Shown here piece by piece: positions 32,060 through 42,569 of a stretch of 64,000 nt of DNA (position 1 is the stretch's first letter; each line of letters opens with the position of its first letter). This DNA comes from Malaya genurostris (lineage: Eukaryota > Arthropoda > Insecta > Diptera > Culicidae), in the NCBI RefSeq assembly GCF_030247185.1, contig NC_080571.1, forward strand, positions 13,857,631 through 13,921,630. The letters are read 5' to 3'. A program made the position numbers and the translations under genes. The notes under the pieces were generated by a model, which saw nothing but the letters and a program-made list of their open reading frames with translations, was not told where the DNA came from and searched no databases.

Positions 32060-33170
32060 TTTTAAATTCATTACAATATTATTTGCAAATTGTCATCCGA
32101 TTTGAAATGCTTCAAAAAGTGATGACGTCGAATCCATTCGGATGATCATTTGAAAAGTTGATCTTGTAGATCATATTTTTTTCGTTATATCGCCTAAATC
32201 GAGTTCGTTTAAAGAAGCGAATGGCATTAAAGGAATGTTGGTAGGTAGATGTCTACCTGTTACACTAGTGTAACTGCCATTAGAAGAAGATGATGACGAG
32301 GTCGATCTACCTGTCAATAAATTGTTTTCGTTAGAAGACGAATTTGAAGGCGTACCTGTTTTTTTGTTTTGAATTCGAAGAAATAAGTGCCGGTTTATCG
32401 ATTTTCAAATATGTTCTGTAAATTTAAGGTCGTTGATTTGACTTGTTGTCTAAGCGAACGAGCGTTTCAATTTTTTTCCTGACAGTACATTTCAAACTGC
32501 GTTAAGTTTGCAATGCGGTTATGCCGTTTATAATATTTCCAATGAATTTTAATGAAATGAAACGTACTTTTTCTATTGCTTTCAAATTGTTTACGTCACT
32601 TCGATTGAAGTTTATTAGGTAAAGTTCATGAAAAATTCCAGAGCGTGGTTTAGAAGTACCATTCGCTCTTTTTTTTCATAAGTATTACTTGGGAAGGGGC
32701 AAAACCAAGCAATTCTTTAAGTTCGTTTTTAATTTCATCAGTACTTTGATCATTTGATAAGCCTTTCAAGACAGCCTTGAAGGGTCTGTCTGATTTTATA
32801 TCATATGAATAAAAGTTATGAAGTTTCTCGGACAAATATCGGATTAGAAAAGTAGAAAACTCAGTACGGAATGCTTTGAAGTCGTAAATCGTCACCGTCA
32901 CTGGTGGCATAGAGTGTTGTTTCTTCCCAGAACGACAAGCGTCCATTTTGGGAATTTTTGAAGAATTTTCTTCTATGTCGCTACAATCGGATTCAGGAAG
33001 AATCTCGTAAATATTGTTAGACGGCATAGAATCAACGGAAGGGAAATCCGTCCGTTGTCTTTTATTTTTACATTCAGATTCTATAAGATTGGACTAACGG
33101 ATTGTGATTCATTTCGTATTGAATTATTTTTAGCCTTAGGCTTATTGCCTTTCCGGTTGGACGCAGGCAT
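32060..33170 (-). pseudogene. ORF1 of Jockey-like copy 2
   Basis: It starts at the same MPAS codon as copy 1 (33170). The frame 33027-32650 reads YEILPESDCSDIEENSSK, which shows what copy 1 lost by frameshift. A 69-bp in-frame deletion has removed the segment PEVKVSFRIGRG to GLEDCER, and a frameshift follows KKKSEW. The zinc-knuckle region is largely deleted (about 32480-32520 has a jump) and only the C-terminal Ser/Asn-rich part remains. Inactive. Confidence 0.85.
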
Positions 33171-33479
33171 TTTTGAAATGAATGAAATTTTAAATTAAAT
33201 TTACTAGGCTAAATTAGTCTTCGATTAGACTCCTAGTTTGGAAAAGTCTTGATAAAGACTGATTATGTGGTAGACTGATTAATTTCTTAGTCTTGAAAAA
33301 GGCTGATTATATTAGAATATCACTCATTGTATAGCCTTGAGAAAGGCTGACTAATTGTTAGTCTTTAAAAAGACTGTTAGTGATTCAAGACTGAAGCCTT
33401 GAATCAATGAAACTATAGGTAACCAGAAAAATTTTCCAGGAGCCAAGAGCTATACGCGTGCGGTGCGAACGACTGTTCA

Positions 33480-34340
33480 ACACCGACAAAGCCGTACTTT
33501 ATTATAGATGCACCGTTACAACTCTGGAAGCGAAGCAGTGAGAACGTCATGACCACTCTTAGTTTGCTCGGTTGTAAATAATTACGAGCTTCATTACGAT
33601 TTTTAATGGAATTCTCGACATCCGAAGTCGAATCATCAAAACCGGTCGAAATGGTTTAGATCGGTAGTAAAATATTTTTTTTTGTGTGTTTTGAAATTTC
33701 TAAAAATTAAGCTTTCTTTTTCTGTTGAATCAACAGTTAGTAGAATCGAGAGAAATTGACTGTGATTATTAGTATGCACAGCGGATTTACTCTGTGATAA
33801 TTTAGAATTACAACCAAATTAGTATTATTCAGAAGAGACGTGGTCCTACGTCAAAAAGTGCTTGCTACACATATGTTGGCTATTGCATCACTGTCCTACT
33901 GTTCTCTTACAAAATCATCCTACTTTCTTACCTCTAGTTCGGATCCGGATTTGCATTTTATCCACTGAATGCAATTGATATTCTTGACTCAAAATCGGAC
34001 ACAATCTTAGTTCAACTAGCAATTAAGCATTCTTCTAAGACCAAAACCCGTGTTTGAACTAAGCCCAATACTTCCGTTGAGCATTTAATTGAATGGTCAC
34101 ATATGGAATAGCAATCGGGACGATCATTTTGATTCAATTGTGAACAGCATTTATATTTCAGTACCCACAACCGACTCAATCCAACATCAGAATTCCGATC
34201 GAAATCGAATGCATCTACTAATGAATTCCTGCACAGTCCTGCTGCAGTACGAGGTCAAGCTTCTAAAGTCCATTTGGAAACCACATCAATTTCCATTCGA
34301 ATCGGTGATACATGAACAATCGACCAGTTAGAAACCGGTA
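33480..34340. other. no identifiable gene
   Basis: AT-rich sequence upstream of the Jockey-like element. Open frames are 80 codons or shorter and featureless. Nothing repeated in the window was noticed. Confidence 0.35.
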
Positions 34341-35560
34341 GCACCCCTGAAACAACCTTTTATCGATTTACTGCTCCCCACCTAGCGCACCTCCGATGCG
34401 ATCAAAGCCGGCCAAAGATTGTTGAAACAATAAAATAATTTTGGACCTTACCAAGCGTATCGTTTGAACGTAAGTTCTTTGGTTGCTTGGTACTTTTTTT
34501 TACATCCCCCACCCACCCACTCGAGGTCAGGGTCGGGACGCTGCTTTGAACCGAAATCGACGGCTATTGGACGGTGTTCCAGTTTTCGCGTTCAGTCAAG
34601 TTCTCACTGCAAACAACAATACCAACAGCAATAGCAACAACAACAACAGCCAGTAAACGATGAGTAGCTCATGCATATTTTATCAAATGAAACTAAGGAT
34701 ACATCCACCGGTTGGGGATGTCCGGATACAGATCAGCATCGTCTTGGTCGTTGCGTCGTTGCCAGGAGAGTGGGGAAGTGGGTTTCGGTGGCAGTCCCCG
34801 GGTACGAGTTCGTTTCGATTGTTTCACAAGCAATAACTAACCATCAACGACGACGGGGCAATGACGACGAAGCGGCGATTCCGTTTCCGTTTTGCCGCCA
34901 CCGTCGCGCGCGCTATCGAAAACTCAGGAAAACCAGGAACAAAAACAACAACCGTCGAGCGTCGGCAAGGAGGGGGATGCTGCTGCCACTCACAAGTGGA
35001 ATATATATAAGATGAAATGTTTGCCTGTTCTCATCCTGGCTGATGGTTATGCTGTGCTGTTACAGGGTAGTAAAATGCTACCGGAACACGATTTATGTGG
35101 GACCTGTGTTCTGTTCTGTGTTGTGTTTTGTGTTGTGTTCTGCTGGAAAAGCTACGAAAGTGGCAGACGTCGCCATCACCATCGCCGCCGTCATCGTCGT
35201 CGTGGTTTTTCTCGTGATAAATATTTTGTGCTCTGCTGGTGTATTATGTTTTCTATTGTCACACTTCTTCCGGGGACGTATTTGAGTTGAGTGGATTGCT
35301 GTGATAGTCGATCAAGGGGAGAGGAAGGGACGGGGTGGGGGGACGTGCAACGAAGGAGAGCTCAGAACCGGTGTCGGTTGCTTCTTATGGAAATATGCTT
35401 TCTTTGTCTCTATAATGGCTATTACATTAAACGGTACAACCATGAAGCGGTGCGTGATTTCATCGAAACGATTTCGGTAGTCTATTTAAGAGCAGATTAC
35501 TGAGTTTAGATTCTTCTATTGGATGTACATTTGATGTTTTTTTGAGGTTATGACTCTACG
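34340..35560. other. apparently single-copy island with CAA and CRYCGY simple repeats
   Basis: An (AAC)n/(CAG)-like tract lies at 34610-34655 and CATCACCATCGCCGCCGTCA-type trinucleotide runs at 35172-35205. Overlapping frames of up to 132 codons (plus 34892-35290) arise from these tracts and have no domain. Composition resembles the other unique islands. Confidence 0.45.
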
Positions 35561-36120
35561 ATTTGCTCAATAAATATTCAACCCTTACAGAAAATATACA
35601 ATATACAACTACATATTGCATATCCGTTCGTGAAACGGTAATAAAATAATCTTGATATTTAATATTATTTAATCGATATTAGAAAATGTTTTCAAAATAG
35701 TTAGTTATGACAAATAAAATGCTTAGTTCAGCGACCATTATATAGACCCACTCACATCTGATTATTCTATTTTACTAAATTATCTCTTCATTCCACTTCA
35801 CTCAACTTATCAATTTCGGGATAGCTTCGGAAAAAAAAGTTTTATTTTGTATTTTTTCTTCTTCCATTTTATTGCTTGTCTTTATAGATAATAATTTGAA
35901 TGATAAAATTCAACTATTGCGCAGATCCATTAATATGACAACATTAATAACAGAGATAACATACAGTCTGTTACATAAGAGCGTGGTCACGATTACTCGC
36001 GATCGGTAAAGTGCAATACACTGAGGTCTCTTTTTACGCAGGGGATATGCACCACGTAAAAAACCGCGCAATAAAATAACTGCGTAACCTCGGAAATCCG
36101 CGTAAAAAAACCTCAAAACA
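35560..36120. other. AT-rich stretch, no gene seen
   Basis: A segment at 35855-35950 (TTGCTTGTCTTTATAGAT, AACATTAATAACAGAGATAACATA) recurs near 45010-45120, so part of it is an unclassified repeat. No coding signal. Confidence 0.4.
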
Positions 36121-36124
36121 AAAG

Positions 36125-36760
36125 ATAAAACCCTTCTCAATCCACCTAGTGGTGTGATAATGGCTTTCTCTTCTTTCGTAACAGTTTCATGAAAATATAT
36201 TTCATACTTTTATTAAATAATTTCGTACACTAATTTTGACACCAATTGATTCAGGTTGATTCGAGTAGTTCACAAAAGCATGCTTCAGTGTTTATGTCAC
36301 ACAGTCAGCATCATTTTTCCAAACTAGTGCTTGACATTTGCGTTTCCTATTTGTATGAGAAGAGTGATGCTAATCAAAAAAAAAGCCTTCTCAGTCCACT
36401 TAGTGGAATTTTCATAGATCTTGAAAAATCACCCAAAAAACCTGTTTTAATCCACCTAGTGGTGTAATGATGCCTTTCTCATATCAATCATACTATCATA
36501 TATAATACTGTGGTATTCTTCAAAATTATTTTTCTTCGATTCTTAAAAGTCGGATGCAAATAATATTCAGGAATTTTGTATGGGATCACGAGACCTTTCA
36601 TTTGAATCTGAGTTTGTGAAAATCGGTTCAGCCATCTCCGAGAAAAGTTAATGCAAAAAACTTTACATACACACATACGCACATACACACATACACACAC
36701 ACATACACACATACACACACACATACACACACATACAGGTTTAAACACTGACATGATGAA
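36125..36760 (+). repeat. interspersed repeat family F, nearly complete copies
   Basis: Head motif ATCCACCTAGTGGTGT occurs at 36140 and 36450, and a decayed one at 36392. The tail TCATTTGAATCTGAGTTTGT, ATCGGTTCAGCCATCTCCGA (36625 region) and a CA-rich microsatellite follow. The same tail is seen at 46195, 54050-55400 and 58300-58690. No ORF. Looks like a non-autonomous mosquito family. Confidence 0.7.
36663..36740 (+). repeat. (ACACAT)n/(CA)n microsatellite
   Basis: About 75 bp of ACACATACACAC units with single-base variants, located at the tail of family F. The long Cys/Val/Met frame on the minus strand (36488-36805) is only the translation of this tract. Confidence 0.9.
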
Positions 36761-36767
36761 TTCCAAA

Positions 36768-37014
36768 CCGCTTCGCCAATTTTCGCATAGTAATACCCTT
36801 CTCACTTAGCCATGTGTTCAGAACCTTAATTTTCACTTCCTTTTCAATAAGCGACATTTTGAAAATGCAGAATTTCATCCGCACAAACAAGTAAGCAAAC
36901 GAAAGCTGACAGCCAAACGCACCGCATACTATGATCTGAGCATAAAAAACCATAACAAATACAGGCGTACAACACACATGTATGTGTATAGCTTTTTTTC
37001 GATACACTCCTTAC
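36768..37014 (-). pseudogene. ITmD37E transposon 5' end and transposase N terminus
   Basis: The minus strand begins with the TIR AAGGAGTGTATCGAAAAA (ending at 37014 next to a TA) as in the 11137-12315 element. The coding start MSLIEKEVKIKVLNTWLSE and helix-turn-helix ITMRKLAKRFGIHHVSV follow (36857-36741), then the similarity stops. The related N terminus at 39340 begins MSRIEKEVKIKVLDTWLS. Confidence 0.8.
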
Positions 37015-37017
37015 TGG

Positions 37018-37160
37018 GGTTCGTAAAGCGTATATCGAACATGGTCTAAATCCTAGCCGCCTCACGACCGGTATCATATATCCAAACATCCTTTTCTGCT
37101 CATCAGATAACAAACACTAGTCTTCTCGCTCTATAGCTTTTCTTCCGCTCAAGCACTGGG
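37018..37160 (-). repeat. interspersed repeat family D, copy 2
   Basis: Inverted match to 13193-13345 (AACACTAGTCTTCTCGCTCT, TCTTCCGCTCAAGCACTGG). It lies directly beside the ITmD37E terminus. The tRNA-like module found next to copy 1 is not present here. Confidence 0.7.
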
Positions 37161-37224
37161 TAGGAGAGTATATTTATAATCTCTGCTGCTGCTCTATTGT
37201 GCCAGTCGCTGGTTGATGATCGTT

Positions 37225-37500
37225 ATTTAAGATGACGATACCAAAACCTCTTCAAAGTTGGGCTCAAAACTATTTCAATTTATCCGTCATACTAATTCAT
37301 GGATATACGAACTATTTTGGATTATGCTGGTCTCTGAATACCGTTTTTGGACGTACCATAAATAATGACACAAACTTCAAAGAGGAACTCACTTCTACAT
37401 CTCATGGAATGCTTAAGCGAGTGCCACATTAAAAAGATTAGATTAAAAGGAATAATTTTAAGGTTTCATACAATCTCTGTTTTTGGTTCGTCTTGCAGTT
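37225..37500 (+). repeat. interspersed repeat family G, copy 1
   Basis: The segment CAAAGTTGGGCTCAAAACTA, GGTCTCTGAATACCGTTT and AAAAGGAATAATTTTAAGGT is repeated inverted at 54460-54710 without indels. A 66-codon frame is open in both copies but substitutions fall equally on the three codon positions, so it is not a gene. Confidence 0.75.
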
Positions 37501-37597
37501 CAAACGTTGCCGATTGATCCATCGTGTATTCCGTTTTTCGTTTTTATTTTCGTTATTCTTTCTTTTTTTTTTTTGGTATACCTAGTTTCGTGATTAT
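37500..37597 (+). repeat. interspersed repeat family H, copy 1
   Basis: TTGCCGATTGATCCATC, TCCGTTTTTCGTTTTTATTT and CCTAGTTTCGTGATTATT match 41585-41670 (CGATTGATCCATCCTATACT, CTACTTTCATGATTATTTAA). Family B starts right after it. Confidence 0.65.
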
Positions 37598-37842
37598 TAA
37601 GGGGCGGGTAGGGTCTAACACTTTTGAAAAATCACTTATTATTTTCTTTATGTTTTCCTATAGTAAAACCTTTGAAGAATTTTCTGTGCAATTTTCAAGC
37701 CTATTGGAACGAAACTCTGGAAGTTATTGACCTTTATCTATGGCTATCTCATTATGCGAAGAAGCAAGAGCTCGGTGCACATGCCCAAGGTTTATACTTC
37801 GATTGACCTCAAAACTTGACAAAACATGCTTGAAATTATTAG

Positions 37843-37943
37843 TTTTACGTTTCGTCTTTGACTCATCAGTGCAGAGCAGTTCAAATTGAACTGCTTAGTG
37901 CTAAACTCGGCAGTTCAATTTGAACCGCTAAGCAGACGTAAAA
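37843..37943 (-). ncRNA. hammerhead ribozyme, consensus-perfect (stem III open)
   Basis: On the minus strand: stem III 5' strand TTTTACGT (37943-37936), C17 at 37935, stem I (37934-37870), CTGATGA (37869-37863), stem II GTC-AAA-GAC (37862-37854), GAAA (37853-37850) and stem III 3' strand ACGTAAAA (37850-37843). Stem III pairs 8 of 8, stem II 3 of 3. The outer 19 bp of stem I pair completely with one G-U, separated from the inner UGC/GCA by a small internal loop (TTA opposite TCT-type bases) that could contact loop II. Cleavage is expected between 37935 and 37934. This is the best-preserved copy. Confidence 0.88.
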
Positions 37944-38194
37944 TTTCTGCTACTTACAGAACACTTTTTGTTTTGCAACGGAGTGCAATGTCTTTTCTGA
38001 CGTGCCGAACGAAAACGTGTTTTCGACTATTTCTTGCCGATGCAGGTTATTGCCCTACCACAAAATTTGGCTAACCCCTAAATGACCTAACCTGCATCGG
38101 CCAGAAATAGTCGAAAACACGTTTTCGTTCGGCACGTCAGAAAAGACATTGCACTCCGTTGCAAAACCAAAAGTGCAAACAAAAAAGCAGAAAC

Positions 38195-38294
38195 TTCACG
38201 TCTGCTTAGCGGTTCAAATTGAACTGCCGAGTTTAGCACTAAGCAGTTCAATTTGAACTGCTCTGCACTGATGAGTCAAATACGAAACGTAAAA
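38195..38294 (+). ncRNA. hammerhead ribozyme, slightly mutated copy
   Basis: Plus-strand partner of the minus copy: TTCACGT (38195-38201), C at 38202, stem I 38203-38267 (fully paired outer part), CTGATGA (38268-38274), stem II GTC-AAA-TAC with one mismatch, GAAA (38284-38287), ACGTAAA (38287-38293). Stem III has one C-A mismatch. The core nucleotides are all intact. Weakened stem II may reduce activity. Confidence 0.8.
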
Positions 38295-39194
38295 TAATAA
38301 AAACGGTTATGTGCCCTAGCACAAAATTTGGCTAACCCCTAAATGATGCTTGAAATGTTTCATTATAATAAATTATAAGAGACAAAATAAAATTTTTGAA
38401 ATTTTTAGACCCTTCGGGCTCCCTGGAGTAATTAATTGTTTCCATAGATTTTATAGACAAAAAGCGTTTTCCTCGAAAGCAGGTTCTGAAAGTTCGTGTC
38501 CATCGTCATTCAAAAACTACTTCAACATTTTTTTTCAAATTTTGCACACACTTTCTACATATAAAAAGCCGGACCTCAGATTTTTCCTTTTTGTTATTTG
38601 TTACTTTGGGGAGGTTTAACAGCTACAAAATGGCGGGTTTTTTTCGAGAAAAATCGTAGTTTTCACTTGAACAACCACCAAAAATTATATAATTAAAAAA
38701 ATCAAACAGAAACGTTGGGGTCTAGAAAAACTTCATTTGTTCGCTTCTGATTAGTCTGCGCTGAGATACAGTGGACACCGCAAATCATGATTTTTAAGAA
38801 GCGTTCTCAAAAATAACTCTTCACCGACTTATTTCTCAATACTTTTCCACGAAATAATTACAAAATGTTGTTCGAATGATGCTTTTTGTTATCCAAAATA
38901 TTTGAATTTTTTGATGATTATGATTTTTATCATCGTTTAGACCCTACCCCCCTTTATTGAAATGAAATATCACAGCAGTCCTAGTTTACCGGTCATAATA
39001 TCGACCCACTCGTTCAAAACCTGGGACCTAGTGGTACTTCTAATTCATGTCCTGTTTCTTCGGGATCGGTTTAGATCTTTCAAAGTTATTTCAATCAATT
39101 TTTTTTAGCGCGTCAAAAACATGTAGGCGAACAAATCAAATTTTGATCATATGCGGCATCCATCGCAGAATTCAGGAATTAAATTCTGGTTCAG

Positions 39195-39975
39195 AAGTCA
39201 ATTCTAAAATTCCTCATACATTTGTGTTGTGCGCATGTATTTGTGATGGTTTTTTATGCTCTGGTCACAGCATGCTGTGCGTTTGGCTGTCAGCTTTCGT
39301 TTGTTTACTTGTTTGTGCGGTTGAAATTCTGCGTTTTCAAAATGTCGCGTATTGAAAAGGAAGTGAAAATTAAGGTTCTGGACACATGGCTAAGTTAGAA
39401 GGGTATTACTATGCGGTTTGGAATTAATCATGCCAGTGTTGAAACCATCATTAATAAGTTTGGGGAACACTATTCTTTGGATGAGCTACCAGGAAGAGGC
39501 AGAAAACGGTATCTCTAATCATGAAGAACAAATCAATGTCAATACGTGATTCGGCCAGAAAATCAAATTGTATTCGCGTCGCAACGTCCGGATGCATGCG
39601 TTTTGATGAACGATGAGACTTATGTAAAGGAATACTCAAAAAACCCTTCCAGGTTCAAAATACTTTACTGTCGTCGTTGGGGAGGATGTGAGCGATGCGG
39701 ATAGGTAGATTCAAGTGGAGAAAGTCGTTCGAAAGGTATTGGTATGGCAAGCAATATGTTTCTGCGGTTTAAAGTCAACCTTATTTCACATTACGGGAAC
39801 TATAAATGCAGAAATCTATCGATCTGAGTGTCTCCAGAAGAGATTGCTGCCTTTATAAAAGAAGCATAGTACACCTCCACTGTTTTGGCCGGATTTAGCG
39901 TCGGCTCACTATGCCAAAACGACTCTCAATTGGCTTGCGGAAAAGGGTATAAATTTCGTTGAGAAAAATATTATA
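39195..39975 (+). pseudogene. ITmD37E transposase remnant
   Basis: It starts near 39340 with MSRIEKEVKIKVLDTWLS, then a stop, a helix-turn-helix (RFGINHASVETIINKFG) and LDELPGRGRK. After a deletion come ACVLMNDETYVKEY (first catalytic D present), KVLVWQAICFCGLKSTLF and LFWPDLASAHYAKTTLNWLA (second D present) in shifting frames. It ends at about 39970 before the third catalytic residue. The upstream 39195-39340 part corresponds to the 5' UTR also seen inverted at 36880-36960 (AAACAAGTAAGCAAACGAAAG). At least five stops or frameshifts. Inactive. Confidence 0.85.
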
Positions 39976-40316
39976 TAAAATACACGGTTTTTATACAATC
40001 AAGTTGAAAAAAGTACGGGTGTGTAATGTCAGAGACATAACTGGATGTCGTGAATACGAATAAAACTGACACACTTTCTTTATACTTCCGAATTCGAATT
40101 GGTAGTTGATCGATTGTGTGAATTGTGCAACTTTCCCCTTTCTCACTACTAGAATTTCAAACGATGCGCCTAGACTAAATTACAGATTAGTTACATTAAT
40201 CATTCTGAAACGCAATTAAATATAATGAAATAACTAGATAGTTCTTTATAATAAAAATGCGCCGTATAGAGTACAGTAAAGCAAAATTTCGCATAATTCT
40301 TTGAGAGTATTATTAT

Positions 40317-40332
40317 GGTTCTAAAAAGAACC
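40317..40332 (-). terminator. histone-type mRNA 3' stem-loop
   Basis: Minus-strand GGTTCTTTTTAGAACC fits the metazoan histone 3' stem-loop consensus GGYYYUUYUNARRRCC at all 16 positions: a 6-bp stem and 4-nt loop. About 13-20 nt further downstream the RNA reads CTCAAAGAATT, resembling the purine-rich downstream element bound by U7 snRNA. No histone coding sequence precedes it. Confidence 0.55.
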
Positions 40333-40732
40333 GAATAGAATTGTAGAATAACGAATTGGACCTGAGTTCAAGAACTAAATTTAGAACCAAGAACAGAAGT
40401 TCTGCTTTCATTGACGACTGCTCCACCTGACGATTGAAGTCCAAATGAGAGCACGACCTGAGCGTTTGAGGTTTGGCACCACGCTAAAGGTTTGCTCTCA
40501 TTATTGACGACCGCTGCTCCCGACGATTGAAGTCCAAATGAAAGCACGACCTAAGCGTTTGAGGCTTTATACCACGCAAAAAGTCTGCTTTCATTGCCGA
40601 CTGCTCCACCTGATGACTGAAGTCCAAATGAGAGTTGCGACCTGAGCGTTTGAGGTTTTTAACCACGCAGAAGATGCACTCTCCGAAGCTGCTGGTTCCA
40701 CAACGTCTGCTTGCATCCAACGCACAAGAAGA

Positions 40733-40767
40733 AATGATCGAATTTCGACCACGGTTCCCCTTTTATA
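40733..40767 (-). promoter_or_regulatory. TATA box plus initiator core promoter (copy C3)
   Basis: TATAAAAGGGG starts at 40767 on the minus strand and TCATTTC at 40737, so the initiator A (40735) lies 32 nt from the first T, exactly as in copy C2. The intervening bases are also conserved. Confidence 0.55.
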
Positions 40768-41099
40768 CGCAGTCAGTTGAAGATATGTGCCTGACTACCT
40801 CAAAATCGTCGTCCTTGCGCGAAAAAGCCAAGCAAAAGTGAAGAGTTTTCCGCGTTGTTTTCAAAATTTGAGAAAATCTCATATTTGAGTTGTTTGTGGT
40901 TATCTCACACTGTTCAAAATATTATCCTAAATTCCTGATCATATTTTTGATGAAATGGTGAAAGAATTATGTTGCTGCCGTTGATACAAGTCGAGATATT
41001 CACGATTAAGTTCTGCCCATTCTTCCATATGGCTAATTTTGAAAAGGCACCCCATAGTAAAGTAAGTCGTATTCACGACAAAAAGACTAGATAAATTAA

Positions 41100-41430
41100 C
41101 GTCATTCCAAAACGACATTAGGGTGATCAAATACACATCAGCAACAGGACGTCAAGCCGAAATAGTTGATTCATTTGAAGGGTTTAAAATAATTTTTGCA
41201 TTTCATAGGAGTTATTACACACAAACCAATTCGCACCCTCTCATTCTGCTACTAACGCAGAAGGTGATGGCACCCAGTCGACGCCGTTCTATTGACCAAA
41301 TGTCATCATAGACACACGGGGAAGCATGAGATAGAAACTTGTGAGCACTTAGTTATCTCACCTTTTGACAACCCTACGGTGTTTAATAGCTTTTTCATTC
41401 AAAACTGTATCTCTTTCATTTGAGCCCAAC
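41100..41430. other. no identifiable gene
   Basis: Between the family C copy and repeat H. Short open frames only. Confidence 0.3.
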
Positions 41431-41690
41431 ATAAAATGCTTCAACACCAAACCTTTTGAAAGCTGTAGCGCTTTACGGTCTTGACTTTTGCAGCTCTCAA
41501 GCAAAACGGTTAACTCTTGCCGAATCCAACAGGGTTCTGACGTTCCAAGTACCGATTTCCAATCGGCTTCCTTTAAACGATGCCGTTTCGGTTGCCCGAT
41601 TGATCCATCCTATACTCCGTTTTTCGGTTTTATTTTCGTTATTGTTTAATTTTATTTCGTTATACCTACTTTCATGATTATTTAAGTAAT
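41430..41690 (+). repeat. interspersed repeat family H, copy 2
   Basis: The 3' part matches 37500-37597; the 5' part (CTTTTGAAAGCTGTAGCGCT, CGATTTCCAATCGGCTTCC) has no second copy in the window, so the ends are unclear. A 73-codon frame at 41456 shows no domain. Confidence 0.5.
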
Positions 41691-41754
41691 AAAAAGCTAT
41701 TGAAGTAAAGTAAATAAAAACGTCCTCATATATGTCGGATCAATAACCACTGTT

Positions 41755-42005
41755 TCACCAAGAAAATGCACCGATTCACAAGTCGAAGACAACGATGGTT
41801 AAATTCAACGAATTGCTTCCTCATCCACCGTATAGTCCAGATCTGGCCCTCAGTGGCTATTCGATGATCTCAACAGAAAAATGCTCGCCGGTAAGAAATT
41901 CAACTCGAATAAAGAAGCAATTACCGAATGTGAAGCATATTTTGAGCTAAATGAAAAATTCTTCCACAAGCACAGCATCGAGGAAACGTTGTAATGATTG
42001 TATTG
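41755..42005 (+). pseudogene. mariner transposase C-terminal fragment
   Basis: One frame gives APIHKSKTTMVKFNELLPHP and PYSPDLALSGYS, the third-aspartate block of an irritans-like mariner; after a frameshift the next gives KMLAGKKFNSNKEAITECEA and YFELNEKFFHKHSIEE, the C terminus. Nearest relative in the window is the 21172-21822 element. Confidence 0.85.
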
Positions 42006-42275
42006 TTTTCGAAGAAATGTGTTTTCTTAGTTAGTCAAATGATGTGTTATTCCAGCTTGCGATTTCAATCTACCATGCGGAATTTATTAGTATTGAATTG
42101 ATCGCTTTTCTATAATGCCTAATTAATAAGAAGTAGCTGCCTTGCGTCTTCAAAAAAGGTTCATTAAAAAAGATTCAATCCAATTAAAACTTTTCTAGAT
42201 GCGAAACCAGTGGTGAAACTCGACGGATTTCCTTGGAACTATCACCGGCAGGCGTTCAACTGTAGCTGCTCTTTT

Positions 42276-42566
42276 CCAGAAATAATTAATTTCTGGTAAT
42301 AATTAGTCTCAACCAAAACGACTTCACATCAAAGCAAATCAACTGCCACTCTGACAAATGGAACAAAGACGAAAATTCTCTGCGATTTGCAGTTGAAGCA
42401 CTACATGAAGAAATAATTGCTAACAAAGAACCTGTACCTGCGACTGTAACCCGCAGTGAAATAAGTAATTACTCTTCACGCTTCGGTAGTTTCGCTCAAC
42501 GCCGGATTCCGAGTGTTATTCGCGGAATTAAAGGATGTCATAAAGTACACCCGCTTCGAGGTTAAG
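42276..42566 (+). other. open frame without start codon, unrecognised
   Basis: A frame without stops runs through SLNQNDFTSKQINCHSDKW, SLRFAVEALHEEIIANKEP and ISNYSSRFGSFAQRRI to a stop at 42564-42566, about 95 codons, with normal-looking amino-acid composition. There is no in-frame ATG near its start. It could be a fragment of an unrecognised element or chance. I know no family for it. Confidence 0.25.
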
Positions 42567-42569
42567 CGT

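Larger units (their letters stand above)
30200..33475 (-). mobile_element. Jockey-like non-LTR retrotransposon, copy 2
   Basis: This is the most complete copy: 5' UTR with hairpin array (33475-33175), ORF1 (33170-about 32060), ORF2 endonuclease (32049-31600), linker (31395-31204), and RT (31207-30201). The 5' side begins near ACAGTCGTTCGCACCGCACG (inverted, 33455-33475), which resembles an initiator-containing Jockey 5' end. It is cut inside the RT at about 30205, so the 3' end is missing. It lacks the mariner found in copy 1. Confidence 0.9.
37837..38345. mobile_element. hammerhead retrozyme-like inverted dimer with 11-bp target duplication
   Basis: Two copies of the hammerhead unit lie head to head: arms 37843-38049 and 38088-38294, 207 bp each with few mismatches, around a 38-nt spacer. 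The whole insert is flanked by ATGCTTGAAAT (37826-37836 and 38346-38356), and the empty site exists in the B2 repeat (inverted, near 49310-49326). The plus-strand part exceeds one unit: the spacer CCCTACCACAAAATTTGGCT at 38053 recurs at 38314, giving a monomer of 261 bp plus overlap, as if copied from a multimer or circle. An 11-bp duplication suggests target-primed reverse transcription by a non-LTR enzyme. No protein is encoded. Confidence 0.85.
37598..38965 (+). repeat. interspersed repeat family B, copy B1 (interrupted)
   Basis: It begins TTAAGGGGCGGGTAGGGTCT and runs to TTTAGACCCTACCCCCC. The sequence is interrupted by the hammerhead inverted dimer (37837-38345). The inverted copy B2 (47090-49515) lacks that insertion but has its own (repeat A). 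A third, partial copy is at 640-960. The two ends share GGTAGGGTCTAA/TTAGACCCTACC in inverted orientation, which may be short TIRs. No intact ORF. The autonomous source is unknown. Confidence 0.75.
40010..41090 (-). repeat. repeat family C, copy C3
   Basis: Minus-strand order matches C2: outer end CGTGAATACGACTTACTTTA (41085 side), TATA/Inr promoter (40767-40733), a stretch with three to four tandem units of about 75-110 bp containing GCACGACCTGAGCGTTTGAG (40440-40660), a perfect histone-type stem-loop (40332-40317), and the inner end GTGTCAGTTTTATTCGTATT to AGTACGGG (40013 side). The promoter-to-stem-loop distance is about 418 nt, similar to a histone mRNA. No intact histone protein is encoded. 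Confidence 0.7.

Noticed and set aside
34892..35290. 132-codon ORF with His/Arg-rich end
   Set aside because: The His/Arg part is a simple repeat; overlapping frames are equally open; no homology recognised.
37232..37432. 66-codon frame also open in the inverted copy at 54702-54502, apparently a conserved small protein
   Set aside because: Counting differences codon by codon gives 9 at first, 9 at second and 9 at third positions. There is no excess of silent changes, so it is only a shared repeat.
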